Source of the DNA: Diospyros lotus
Lineage: Eukaryota > Streptophyta > Magnoliopsida > Ericales > Ebenaceae
NCBI RefSeq assembly: GCF_014633365.1
Contig: NC_068338.1
Span: forward strand, 27,964,291-28,028,290
Length of the DNA: 64,000 nt
Reading direction: 5' to 3'
Positions within the stretch are counted from its first letter, which is position 1; the number at the start of each line of letters is the position of its first letter. The position numbers and the translations under genes were made by a program. Shown in pieces: positions 35,593-46,651 of the stretch. Below the pieces are notes generated by a model that ran no database searches, had not been told where the DNA came from, and was given only the letters and a program-made list of their open reading frames with translations.

Positions 35593-38500
35593 AGCTGCTG
35601 TTTTTACCATGCTTCTTCATGCATTGTAGCTTATAGCTCTGTCCTATCTTTCGTGAGTTTCCACCAGTCTTCTTAGCTTTTTTATAATATATTATATATA
35701 TTATATATATAGCCCTATGCACTGCACCAGACAGGACTGGTAATAGTAATACTTTAAAAGTGCTCTCCAGGTGCACTATGTTATGCCGGTCCCAAAGTAA
35801 CTATTGGATTTGGAGTGGTTACTTGTTGAAGCTCCGCGGGTTTTCTATCATCTTGGAATTTCCCATCTATCGTTTTAATACACTAGTAGTATTCGTTTGT
35901 TCATGGTTGTGAACTTAAATTAATCATCATGAGAAGCCTGTACGAACCTTCTGTTGTCTGTAAAATATTAATTAATTAATCTAGAAATTTTAACTTGCTC
36001 GACTCGACTTGGTTCTTTTCCGTCGCTTCTGGGTTTTGGCTACCGATCTGATCTGTTTCTGGATCTGATGCCCTTTTCAATTATTCTTGGCTTTCGGCTG
36101 GTCTTAATGCAAGATAGCATGCATGTATTAGCTAGCTTCAAATCATGAACGTTTACATTTAGTGTTTGGTATTGGTGTTGGAGTACACTTGTTTCTTTGA
36201 ATGTTTCATGATTATGTGTTTTATTAATTTTAAAAATAATTAGCACGAGTTGAGATCACTTTGCATTATATATTAAGAGTGGATTGCTTTTATTCTCTTA
36301 CGTCGACTTTGGAGCTAGGATTTATGGAGAGAAGCAGAGGAGAAAATATATTTTTATTTGCATGTGAAGATAAAGCTTATTTAATTCATCTTACTCTTCC
36401 ATGCAAATCCTAATTAAGTGATGTTATGAGCTTCATGATTGAGAAGTATTAAATATATGTTATTTTTAAAATTTAACTATTTTGAGTTCAGATTATATTT
36501 TATTTTTTGCTATTCAAATTATAAAATGTTTTAAACGTCTCCAATAATATTTTATTTTATACATTTTATTAATAGACATTTAAAAATTTTCATAACCTAA
36601 CAAAAAAATAAGTGTAATATGAACTGAACTTAATTTTATTTTTATTTTTAAATAATATATTTTTATGACAATTTTTTTATTATTTAGTGTAAAATAAATG
36701 TATTTAATTTCAAAAAAAGAATAAATGCATTTATTATAATAAAATTAACTAATAAAAAAATATAAACTTAAAAATAAGCTACAATAAATATGAACTCTTA
36801 AAAATAATATGTTTTTAATAATTCTTAACGGGCAATAATTAGCATTACAAAAGAAAAACAATATTGCGATCGTAAATCTTTTCTTTGGTTTTGAGTCATG
36901 TGGTTTACTGATAATTCTATTATATAAATAATTTAAAAGTATAAAAATTTAAATGTTTTATTATTTTATTAATAGCTTTCTCATCTATCCATCTATACCA
37001 CACATATGCATAAAATGTAGACATATTTCTACAACTGTAGACATAATTCGATCATAAATTTATTTTTATTTTATTTAATTTGAATCCTTAGATATATAGT
37101 TTTTATGTCACCTATAACATTAATTTTTTTTTATGAACTCACTTATAACATTATTACTAGTACTTATAAAAAGATATTAGCTAAAATCAACTCTTAAAAT
37201 AAAATAATACATCCAATTTTTGTTTTCCAAAAGTAGCTTATTTGCATGAAATTAATATTCATAGAAAATATATATGATGAAGAACAAGAATGCCACTTAA
37301 TTTATCCAAGAAAAGAAAACAGAGAAATTAATTTCATAGGTAGAGAATTAATTTGTCCCTTCATTAGCCCATGAAATATATCTTGTTTTTATTGGTATTA
37401 TTATATATTTATTACTAGCTAGAAATTAGGGCTTACTTTCAATCAATAATTGATTGGAGTTGATGCTTAATTATTTTATTTGGTTTTCTTGTTTGTTAAG
37501 TATTCATTCATTTGGATAAAATATTGACCATACATACACCCTTAAGATGGTTTTCTTGGTTATATTACTAGCTTTCTAATTTGCAATTATATATTAATTA
37601 GAGATGGTACGTACGTAGATGGATAAGTGTTATTTTCTTATTTCCTCATATTTTTTTAGCTCTAATTTCTCATTATGCCTTCTTTTAAAGTTTTGCAAGT
37701 AAAACTAAAAAAATCTTATTTGAAAAAAACTACGTATTTTTTCTTAGTATATTCTGAAGACTAGATTGAGATATCGAACCAAAAAAGAAAAAGGTTCAAT
37801 TTAACACTAACTAGAATATATTTTTATAAAATAAAATAAATATATAAATTTTTTTATTTAAAATGTATCACGTGAGATTTAATAAATTTAAAATGTATTA
37901 AGTGACATTAATTATCTTACAATTAAAAAAATTTATGTTACACAATAAGTTTATAATGAAAGTAAAATAAAATTTATGGTCAAATATTTAAATTAAAAAT
38001 AAAATTATTCATATATTTTTGAAATAATAAATGTTATTTAAATATCTCAAATTATTAGTATATTTTATATAATATTTAAAAATAAGATAAAAAATAAAAA
38101 AATTTGACCTACTTAACCTACTCAGTTATGTTGATTCATTAGTCTAATTAATTATGCATGGTTCTTGTAAAAAATCGATCAATTTTTTTAACAAATAATT
38201 TTTTATTATAAACTAAATTAATTTTCTAACTAATTTTCAATTCAACCAGTTTGATTGACAAATCTAATTTGATTTTCAAAACACTATTTTTTTTCTACCT
38301 ATGAATATATATATAGTGATATTTCATATTAACTTTAACATCTTTTTCTTAACTTCTTGTTTAGACAGGGCCGGTTGGAAAAAAGAAAAAGGCCTAAAAC
38401 CTTTCCCTTTTTGGGAAAAGGGAGTGACTCTCCTCACATTGCATCCATGAGTGGCTATAAACATTATGAATATTTATTTATATTTAGGTTGTATTTATTA

Positions 38501-39540
38501 AAATAAGAAAAATAAAATTATATTAAGATAAATTTAAAATATTTTTTGAATTAAGATATAAAATAATCAAGGTAAAACTGAAAAGTATTCTAAAATTTCT
38601 TTCAAATTGTTTATTAACTTTTTTTGGAATATTTTGAAGGACATATGTATTATTTTTTTCTTATATGGAAGGTTTAGATAAATCTATGAGATAAATATAT
38701 TTAAATAATTCGGATAAAAAGTCATGTGATTTCTTTTTAGTGGATTATCAAATAAATTTAACAAATATAATAATTTTTTTTTTTTCAAAATAATTTTCAT
38801 ATCTCATTTTCTTAGCCAATATCTTGATTAACAAACACTATTTTAATATATAATTCAAGAAAAATTTTAAATCTTTTTTTCTTGAGTAGAAAGATTTTAA
38901 TATTACACCAATAAATTTTATGCTAGTATTTTATATAAAATAATACAATTATCCAGTATACATACTAATATTAGTCAGGATATAAAAGTTTATAATATTA
39001 AGTCATATTTGTAAAGTGTTAATTATAATATTTTTATGTAAAAATGATTACTTTTCCCATAAAATTAGTATAATCTGTAAGATGCTTATTCTATCCAAAA
39101 GAAAAAATCAGTAAGATGCTCAATTACAATTTAAAAAAAAATAATCACATATTGAAAGCAATAATATATGTACTTTTAGGCCAAAATTGCATATTCTTTG
39201 GTTTCACTCTACTTTCGATTTTGAGTTAATTAATAGACAATTTATATAATTCCTAAAATCCCAACTACGTACATTAATGTACTTACAGGTACTCCTAACT
39301 ACTCACTCAACAAACGAATACATTTTTTGTTTCAGATTTTATATAAAATTATGTGATTTTGTTATATTTTAAAAAAACGAAATTAAAGAAGAATTTGTTT
39401 GCATAAATTACGATTAATTTAACGCAAAAATGAAAAAAAAGTGACATCAATTTTATTGAGATTTTTACTACAAAATCTTATTCAAAAATAAAAACCCACT
39501 ATACCATGACACGATAGCTAATTAAGGAGTGCATGTCATG
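35593..39540. other. AT-rich spacer between ABCF1 and SAUR
   Basis: This begins with the ABCF1 3' UTR. The remainder is very AT-rich with no exon, no LTR pair and no supportable element. A CAGGGCCGG at about 38366, which resembles a hAT end, has no partner. Confidence 0.45.
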
Positions 39541-39570
39541 TCACGTCGTATACATTTTGGGGTTGGGTTT

Positions 39571-40005
39571 TCAGTAGCTGTTCAATAGGGTTTTAGACGA
39601 GCGTGAACCCCAGCCAAGCCCGGCCGTGGCTAGACCGCCGTGCTCCGACAGCATCCTCTCGAGTTCGCTCGGCCGGCAGGGCACCGTGACCGCCCCCTCG
39701 TGGTCGAAGCCGAACTGTTCCGCCGCTTCTTCCAGCAGCCTCAAGAAGGAAGGGTGGCTCAGATAACTCAGCGGCACGATGAATCTCCGGAGCTCGTTCT
39801 TGTCCGCCGCAATCACAGCGAAGTGGCCTTCTTTCACGTCTTCCGGCACGTTGGTCGAGTCGCAGATATCCTCGGAGTCGTCGAAGAAATCAGAGGCGGC
39901 TTTTCGGGCCGAGAGCAGGCTTCTTTGGAGCTTCTCCGCTACGTTCTTGAGCTTTACAATGCCGGGCGTCTTCTTCTTGCTGCCATTGATTCTAAGCTCA
40001 GCCAT
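39571..40005 (-). CDS. SAUR family protein (small auxin up-regulated RNA)
   Basis: Intronless, 144 aa. The central SAUR domain (about 53-119) contains VPEDVKEGHFAVIAADK, RRFIVPLSYLSHPSFLRLLE, AAEQFGFDHEGAVTVPC and PSELERML. A basic N-terminal extension and a short Gly-rich C-terminus flank it. SAUR proteins are auxin-responsive regulators; several promote cell expansion by inhibiting PP2C.D phosphatases at the plasma membrane, relieving inhibition of the proton pump. The specific role of this member is not deducible. No other SAUR gene is adjacent, unlike the usual tandem clusters. A TATA box lies about 80 bases upstream. Confidence 0.95.
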   Translation of the reverse strand: MAELRINGSKKKTPGIVKLKNVAEKLQRSLLSARKAASDFFDDSEDICDSTNVPEDVKEGHFAVIAADKNELRRFIVPLSYLSHPSFLRLLEEAAEQFGFDHEGAVTVPCRPSELERMLSEHGGLATAGLGWGSRSSKTLLNSY

Positions 40006-40085
40006 GTCGCAATAGCTGTTTGATTCTGAAATATTTGGATGAACTCGTGGTCAGTGACTTTTCTTTCTATGCTGGTTTAATTGTT

Positions 40086-40096
40086 TATTTATAGCA
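40086..40096 (-). promoter_or_regulatory. TATA box of the SAUR gene
   Basis: The complement reads GCTATAAATAAAC, about 80-90 bases upstream of the ATG at 40005. No canonical TGTCTC auxin-response element was seen in the proximal 300 bases. There is a CATGTG E-box-like site near 40224. Confidence 0.7.
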
Positions 40097-40529
40097 AGCG
40101 TACGCGTGATAGAATCGGAGATAAGGCGGACTGTTGGTGTTTTGACAAAACAGGAGGGAGAGAGAGAGAGAGAGACCCGGAGAGACTGAGTGAGCCTTTG
40201 GCGCAAAGAGGGGAGACCGTGGCATGTGAATGAAGTTTCAGGTCAGCCATGAAACGTCACGTCAAGCTTCCAATTATAAACACTGATTTCACATGCTGCT
40301 GGGGTTAAATTCCCAGCCATATATATATATATATATATATATTTAACCTAGCTAGCTAATTCATCCTCCATGCATGATGCATGCTTTTCTTTTTCTTCTT
40401 ATTTTTGTTGGACGTCGCCATGAACGGTCCTTCCCTGCACGTCGGTTGCTGCAGCCGCAAGCTGCAGGCACTGCATTATATTTATTGGACTTTAGGCGTT
40501 GCTCCAATGTATAGCATTGATATATATAT

Positions 40530-40567
40530 AGAGAGAGAGGGGGGGGGGGGGGGGGGGGGGGCGGGGG
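40530..40567 (+). repeat. GA then poly-G microsatellite
   Basis: A GAGAGAGA tract merges into an almost pure run of about 22 G residues ending GCGGGGG. It could form G-quadruplexes and is prone to length error in sequencing. Confidence 0.8.
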
Positions 40568-43550
40568 AGAGAATGAATGAAGAACACAAATTTAACTTGC
40601 GTTTGGTGTCACAATTTTTGCATAAGATAAATCAAACTCTCACAATTCTTACGTCCACCTAATTACATTCAGAAAATTCTAATTGTCAAGTTTTGACATA
40701 TACGTACTTTAAACAAGCAACTCTTAACAATTTAATTATATATATATATATATATCATCTCTCAAATAGGCGCACTTGTTGCAAAACTCATGCTATGGTG
40801 TCTATTTAATTATAGGGTAACTTCTAATGTATTTTCTATATTCACTTTGAATGGTTTTTCACATTTATATTAATTTGGTTTTTCCTAATTAAAAACCTAA
40901 TCTCCTTTGGTTTGAAAATTTAGTTATCTAGCAGAATAATGAGTTAGGAACCCACGCGATAGATGGATTTGAGAAGCCTACTCCATGAAGGTCAAAAATG
41001 CCCTCCCATTAATTTTCAGAGAACACACTATGATTGTAAAAATCAATGCAAGGGCACCGTTGTCAGACATTCTTTTCTTTTTTTCATATTAATTGTTGGT
41101 ACAGAACTAAACAACTTTTCTTTTAATTAGTTTGGAACCATGGGGACAATTAGTAACGTTACTTACTTTATGTGTTCTTAATTAATATAGTTACTATATA
41201 CTTCAGTTTGTTGGTTCTTACTTGAAATATTAATATGCAAAATGGTTTCTTTTTTAGCCCAAACAAACAAAAAACATACAAAAAAACAAGAAAATGTTGG
41301 TACAGAATTATATATGTGGTCGGTAAAAGGGCTGTTCCTCTACAGTTAAACCACCACATACACACGCAGCTTGTGCATGTGGTGTATATAATATATAGCT
41401 TAATTAGATACTTTGCTTTCTAGAAAAAAGAAATAAAAAACAAAAAGAAGCTTAGATAGTACTTCACATTTATAGAGAGATCTAGAAGTGGAATGAGCTA
41501 GCTATCTAGAATTTTCATGGCATGTGATTTCGTGATCCACCTAATTGATTATAATTCTTAGTGTTTGTGTGTGTCTGTACGTGTTTTAAAGTTGTTATTC
41601 TACCATTACTTTTATATATAAATTATTATCACAAAACATGCATATTTGACAATATTAATCTTAAATATTGTTAATCACTTTGGGGAGCTTGGTTTCTCTG
41701 TTTGTTCTGGCTTTGTCAATGGAACTGCTATGAAAAGCACAGATGCCGACACTGGAATTCAGTCTGTAGAAAAATATGTCAAATTAACCAGCTTGCAAAC
41801 GACTGCCAATATATTCTTGAACAGTTGAGAACAACATTCCTTCCTCTTCAGCCAAAAGAAAAGAAAAAAAAAATAACAATAACAATAAGAAGAATATATA
41901 GACTAATCCTCTCATCTGAAAGACACATTCTCTTTTGAAAATAATAATAATTTGTTCTTGATTGTGATCCTCCTCATTCTTGCTCTGTTTCTATCTTGGA
42001 TTTGGCGTGCATTTTTTTTTTTTTTTTTTGGAGCATTTTTTAGTTTGCAGTTGAAAAATTTTTGGTATTTGTTACCACTTGAACATAATAATGAATTTAT
42101 TTATTAAAAATATCATTGTCAATTGTCAAGTTGTTTAGACTTTGCAAAAAGGAGTATGATTAGAGAAGGAAGAGCAGTCACTCACTGAGCAAATGCTTAG
42201 ATGCATTAAATTTTATTGAAGACTTGCATACAATATTAAAAGCAATAATAAAAGTGTACATTTTTTAAAATCATGACTCATCTATTTATAGAGAAATATA
42301 GGACGTTGTGATAAATATTACTGGTATTTTTGAGATTTACAAAATTTAGTATTCTCATGGATAATGTTTCCTGAAGTTTGGTTTCGATCTCGGTTTCGAT
42401 CTCTATGGGAGAGTAAGAATCTCTCAAGATCAGTCTTTGAGAGAGTGTCATGTCTTTTGATTCTTTTGATCGGTCTCCGAAGACGTTCTAATTATCATTT
42501 TAAATACAAAATAATACTTTGGAATTCTCAACTTTTGCATCGACTTTTAGTAGAATTTTTTTTATGACACATTGATCGGTATCCAAAGTCATTAGGGACA
42601 CGTTGCTTTTGTATGTTAAGGAAAAAAAAAAAGAAAGTGCAGGTTCTCCCAAAAATATCAACCTGATTGGGTTTTATATAACAATTATTCCTTTTTCTTT
42701 TATCAAACATCAACTTGATTGCGATTTTTTTCTTCTGTTTTCTACCACAAATTGTAATTTCAGAGGTAGCATTAGTTTTTACATCATTTAAAATCTAAAT
42801 AAATATATAAGTAAAGAGTCGACTCAACCAGAATGCACCTCTAACCCTCTAGCCTTTTGTCCAGTCTAATTATCAATAAAAACAAGTTCAAATTTATCAA
42901 AAGTCTAACAAATCAAGAGTTTTATGTGATTTTTGAGTTTAGGGTTTGAATCTTAAACACATTTAGACTTATGACCATAAAAAAAATGGTAGATATACGA
43001 CATGACATTGTGTATTATGGTGGGGTTAAGGTAAACCATCTCAACAATAATTATAACTCAAACCAAATATTCTCACTAACCTCTCCTTTCTCTTTTGTCA
43101 GGAATTTTTTCTTTTTAATGATAACTAAGAAACAAGTTAGAAATAATAAGAACTTTATATGCATGTTCAAAAAGATCTCATCTTTTATCAACTCTTTATT
43201 CTTTTGTTGTTTTTGAGTATTATAACCCTAGCTAGCTAGCTAGCTAGTTCTCGTGCATCACAAAAAGTTAAAACCTATATATATATGTGGGCCTGGCCCT
43301 AGTGCAGCACATGATCAAATTGTTCTCTTCTCTGTAGATATTGGCCTACACTAGATGCTTCTTCGTCATCAAGAAAATAACTTCAACTCCATGTATTAGC
43401 TAGATTGGGGGTCTTATGATTCAATCATATATCAAATATACATCACGGGTTTGCGATTCAATCTATTATTGAGACAATGCATATGATAGGAGGTGTATAT
43501 TATCAATTTTAATTAAATCAAAGGTGCAATATGATTTGTTCTAAAGAGCC
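40568..43550. other. AT-rich spacer
   Basis: No gene or complete element is supported. Simple repeats include a TA tract at about 40736-40755, a poly-T run at 42014-42030 and a GCTA tract at about 43229-43247. Confidence 0.4.
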
Positions 43551-43559
43551 GTCATGAGC

Positions 43560-44425
43560 AAGTTCTAGCTTATAAGTTACAACTTTCTGAGAGTATTTTT
43601 CTTACTGGTTTGATCACTTATAAACTATTGAATTAGTTTATAAGTTATGTAGCTTATTTTTTGTTACATGTTTGGCAATATTTAAGAACTTAAATACTAT
43701 CAAACTTATAAACTATTTTAAAAGCGTTTGAGATAAGTTACCTCACCTTTTCCAAATAAGCTCCTAAGGGATTTTTGCATTAACCAATTAAATGATAGAT
43801 TTGCCCTCGCACAACTTCTTAATTTTCAACCTACTTAACTCTTTCATCTCACTGTTTTTCTGTCACCACCTCACTCCAATTCCTCATCGCCGTCGCCACC
43901 TCCAGATCCTTTGTCGCCATCTGCCACCGCTTCCAGACCCATCTCCATCCCCATCGATTGTCGCTTCCAACCTCTATCGCTGCTTTCTCCATGTCAGCCT
44001 CCGATCGTCCGTCGCTTCCTCTTCCATTAGCCACCTCTCTTTATATATAAATATATGAATGTATGTAACATATATATTGTATTAATATATTTTTTAATAA
44101 TTATGTATAATTTATCAACGTATAATTGTAATAATTTTATCAGTTAGACATCAATTTATAATTTATTTTTATTAAAAATTAATATTTTATAAATTTTATT
44201 TATATTATTCAACAACATGTCTATTTTCGTCTTTTTAACAAGTTTTGATAACTTATCATTTTATTCAAACAAAACACATAACTATTTAACTAACAATTTA
44301 AAGCATATTTATTCAAACACGTTGTAAACTTAAATGTTACTCAACTTTTAAACTTTACACAACTTAAAAACAAAAAAACTTATAAGCCCTTAAAAAAAGT
44401 GATGCCCCAAACACCCTCTTACTTG
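43560..44425. mobile_element. Possible non-autonomous inverted-repeat element
   Basis: The left end (AGCTTATAAGTT near 43568) resembles the complement of the right end (AGGGCTTATAAGTT near 44373-44386), and the right side ends in CCAAACACCCTC, a common plant DNA-transposon end. The centre (43860-44035) is CT-rich with TCGCC repeats. The repeats are imperfect and no target duplication was identified. Confidence 0.3.
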
Positions 44426-44613
44426 GAATGAATGCTTTTGCGAGACTCTCGTCACTCGTGCCCTCGATTTCGATAGATAAGGTAAATCGCAAGTGTGAAG
44501 CTTTGTCTCACTGCATAAGTGGAGAAGTTGAACATACAACGACCTAGTAGTATGAATCTTAGCTTATCACTGCTTGATCACTCGACTTATGCCCTAGGAC
44601 CGAAAGACCCCCT

Positions 44614-44728
44614 CACTTGATTTGATGCTTAATTGTCCCTCCTAAACACGAGGTCCCCAATTGATGTTCACTTGATTTGATGCTTAATTGTCCCTCTAGA
44701 CACACACCAAGTCTCCAATTGATGTTAA
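44614..44728 (+). repeat. Two-copy 55-bp tandem repeat
   Basis: The unit begins CACTTGATTTGATGCTTAAT and ends CAATTGATGTT. The second copy starts at 44669 and differs by a few bases and a small indel. Confidence 0.8.
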
Positions 44729-45029
44729 CTTGTATGTAAAGGGAATTCTATATAGATTTTCTAAAAAATAATATGATGGGGTCAAAGCTTGGCTATATCG
44801 ATCTCACATGAGACATCATCTCCTTTGGATATAATGCATGGATATATTCAAAAGTGCATATATAGATGTTTATAGTCATACACTAATGAGGAAAAAGAAT
44901 TATTCTTTAATTATAAGGCACAATTGTCCCTTAGCACAAAACTTGTGCTGGCGTCAAATTTTTCATTTTCAAAACACTATTATTATGCAAATAATGTTGG
45001 GTAATAAACTTAATTAAGGACAATTAATT

Positions 45030-45159
45030 GACCATACATTTTTTGAATTTTGACTATTTCATATTCGGACACCCTCTAAATTTTAAAATTAACCTAATCA
45101 GTTTTTAAATTTTTTAAAATTAGCCACAACATCTTCTCCATTACTATAATAACATTAAG
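45030..45159 (+). mobile_element. Left arm of a foldback-like element split by the Tat retrotransposon
   Basis: This arm is inverted-complementary to about 55862-55985. Matching blocks include TAAATTTTAAAATT, TTTTTTAAAATTAG and AACATTAA, in the same order on the opposite strand. The arms continue beyond the retrotransposon insertion (55550 onward). The insertion therefore interrupted one long-inverted-repeat element. Confidence 0.7.
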
Positions 45160-45608
45160 TGATGTGGCATCAACTGAAATTACTAGAATACCCTTACGCT
45201 CTGATAGTCTCACCTGCCACGCGGACCACCTGAGAGACCGACACGTGGCAAGTCAACACTCCGGAGCAGAGCCCGGGAAATCCGGGCCGAACCGCAAGAC
45301 CCGTTCCAGCTTGACCGGGATTCTCGGGGGTCGTGCCCGCTCATCTCGGGTACCCCAAAACGGTTTCGCCTATAAAAGACAAGGACTCTCGCCAGGTATA
45401 GACAAGCTCTACAGCTCTCTCACTTACTACTACTTGCTTCACTCTACTGATTTGAGCGTCGGAGTCCACCCCGGGGGATCCAAGCCCCGGCCCTCCATTG
45501 TCTTGCAGGTCCTACACCCGAGGTCCGACATCCCCAAGTCCGAGGTTCCATTCCCGAGGTCCAGTCGCAGAGGTGGCACGTGGTGGTCGGTCCCAAAAAC
45601 CATCATCA
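45160..45608 (+). repeat. 5' LTR of the Tat element
   Basis: 449 bp, TGATGTGGCATC to CCATCATCA. The promoter has CCTATAAAAG at about 45369-45378. A reading frame is open right through the LTR into gag, apparently by chance. Confidence 0.95.
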
Positions 45609-45610
45609 TT

Positions 45611-45628
45611 TGGCGCCCACCGTGGGGC
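45611..45628 (+). other. Primer-binding site of the Tat element
   Basis: TGGCGCCCACCGTGGGGC begins two bases after the LTR. The form is familiar from plant Gypsy elements. I do not assign the primer tRNA. Confidence 0.75.
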
Positions 45629-45751
45629 CGACGTCCATTCTCGCTAACCTCTTCTTTCCCTACCTCGCGCTTCGGACTTCAACTCCTCACCTCGGACCTC
45701 GGTCTTTTCGCGAGTGTCAAACGACTTTCACTCCTCGCCACAACTAACCAC

Positions 45752-46651
45752 ATGGCTCCCCGAAAAGACGTGACTCGCAGCCAGGTCGGAGCCAATCTAG
45801 AAGCCCCGCAACAAGGAGAGAATCCACCACCTCCAGCCAATCCCATGCCGGAGGACCGACTCACTAGGTTGGAAAACCAGGTCCAACAGCTAACTGAGTT
45901 GTTGACTGGTTATCTACACCAGACCGAACAACATCGTTCGCATGTGCCCTCTCAGCGGGCGGAGCATCAGTCACCTCCTCCTGCTCGGGAGCCTCGTCAA
46001 TCCCGCCAGACGGGTCAGGAAATCCACTCCTCGGAGGCGGCAGGATCCACTTCTGCCCCCTCGCGAGAAAGAGGGACTTCGCAGGAGAGACGATTACGTT
46101 TCTTAGAGAAGCAAGTCCACGAACTCAAGAAGGGAAAGGAAGAGTTGCTCCACCCCGGCTCTAACCAACCCTTGAGTAAGGGCATCATGGCAGAGGTTCC
46201 ACCGGAAAGGTTTCGTATCCCCTCCATCAAGCTCTATGATGGAAGCACAGATCCCTATGATCACGTCGAGCTTTTCTCCTCCCACATGCTGGTGCAATCG
46301 GGGTCGGACGCGATGTGGTGCCGAGCATTTTCGGCCACTTTGGGAGGACATGCCCGGACCTGGTACTCCTGCCTTCCCCATCGTTCCATCAACCGCTGGG
46401 AAGAGTTGAAGACCTGTTTCTTAGCCCACTACGCTCCCTTGAAGCGCCACCGGAAGTCTTCCATGGCTCTGGTGAACATCAAGCAGAACCAGGGTGAATC
46501 CCTAAGAGATTTCGTGGCTAGGTTCAACGAAGAGGCATTAAGTATCGATGAGTTTGACCAGCGAATCGCAATGGTGGCTCTTCAGAATGGCTTGAGAGCT
46601 GGGCCATTTGCTCAGTCCTTAGCCAAGACTCCACCTCGTACTTTCACATAG
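45752..46651 (+). pseudogene. Tat gag N-terminal part, ended by an in-frame TAG
   Basis: The start at 45752 (MAPRKD) has a good context (ACCACATGG). The sequence has a Gln/Pro-rich N-terminus, a short coiled coil (RLTRLENQVQQLTELL), then a retrotransposon gag domain (FRIPSIKLYDGSTDPYDHV, WYSCLPHRSINRWEELK, GESLRDFVARFNEE). The TAG at 46649-46651 lies in mid-gag, and the same frame continues at once into the rest of gag and pol. It reads best as a single point mutation. Suppression cannot be excluded, but the position is not a gag-pol junction. Confidence 0.85.

Noticed and set aside
38360..38400. CAGGGCCGG as a hAT end
   Set aside because: No matching right end and no 8-bp duplication.
43792..44058. 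88-aa Pro/His/Ser-rich frame
   Set aside because: CT-rich centre of a possible inverted-repeat element; no recognisable domain.
45164..45751. Open frame through the 5' LTR joined to gag
   Set aside because: The LTR portion recurs in the 3' LTR and includes the promoter; the gag start at 45752 has better context.
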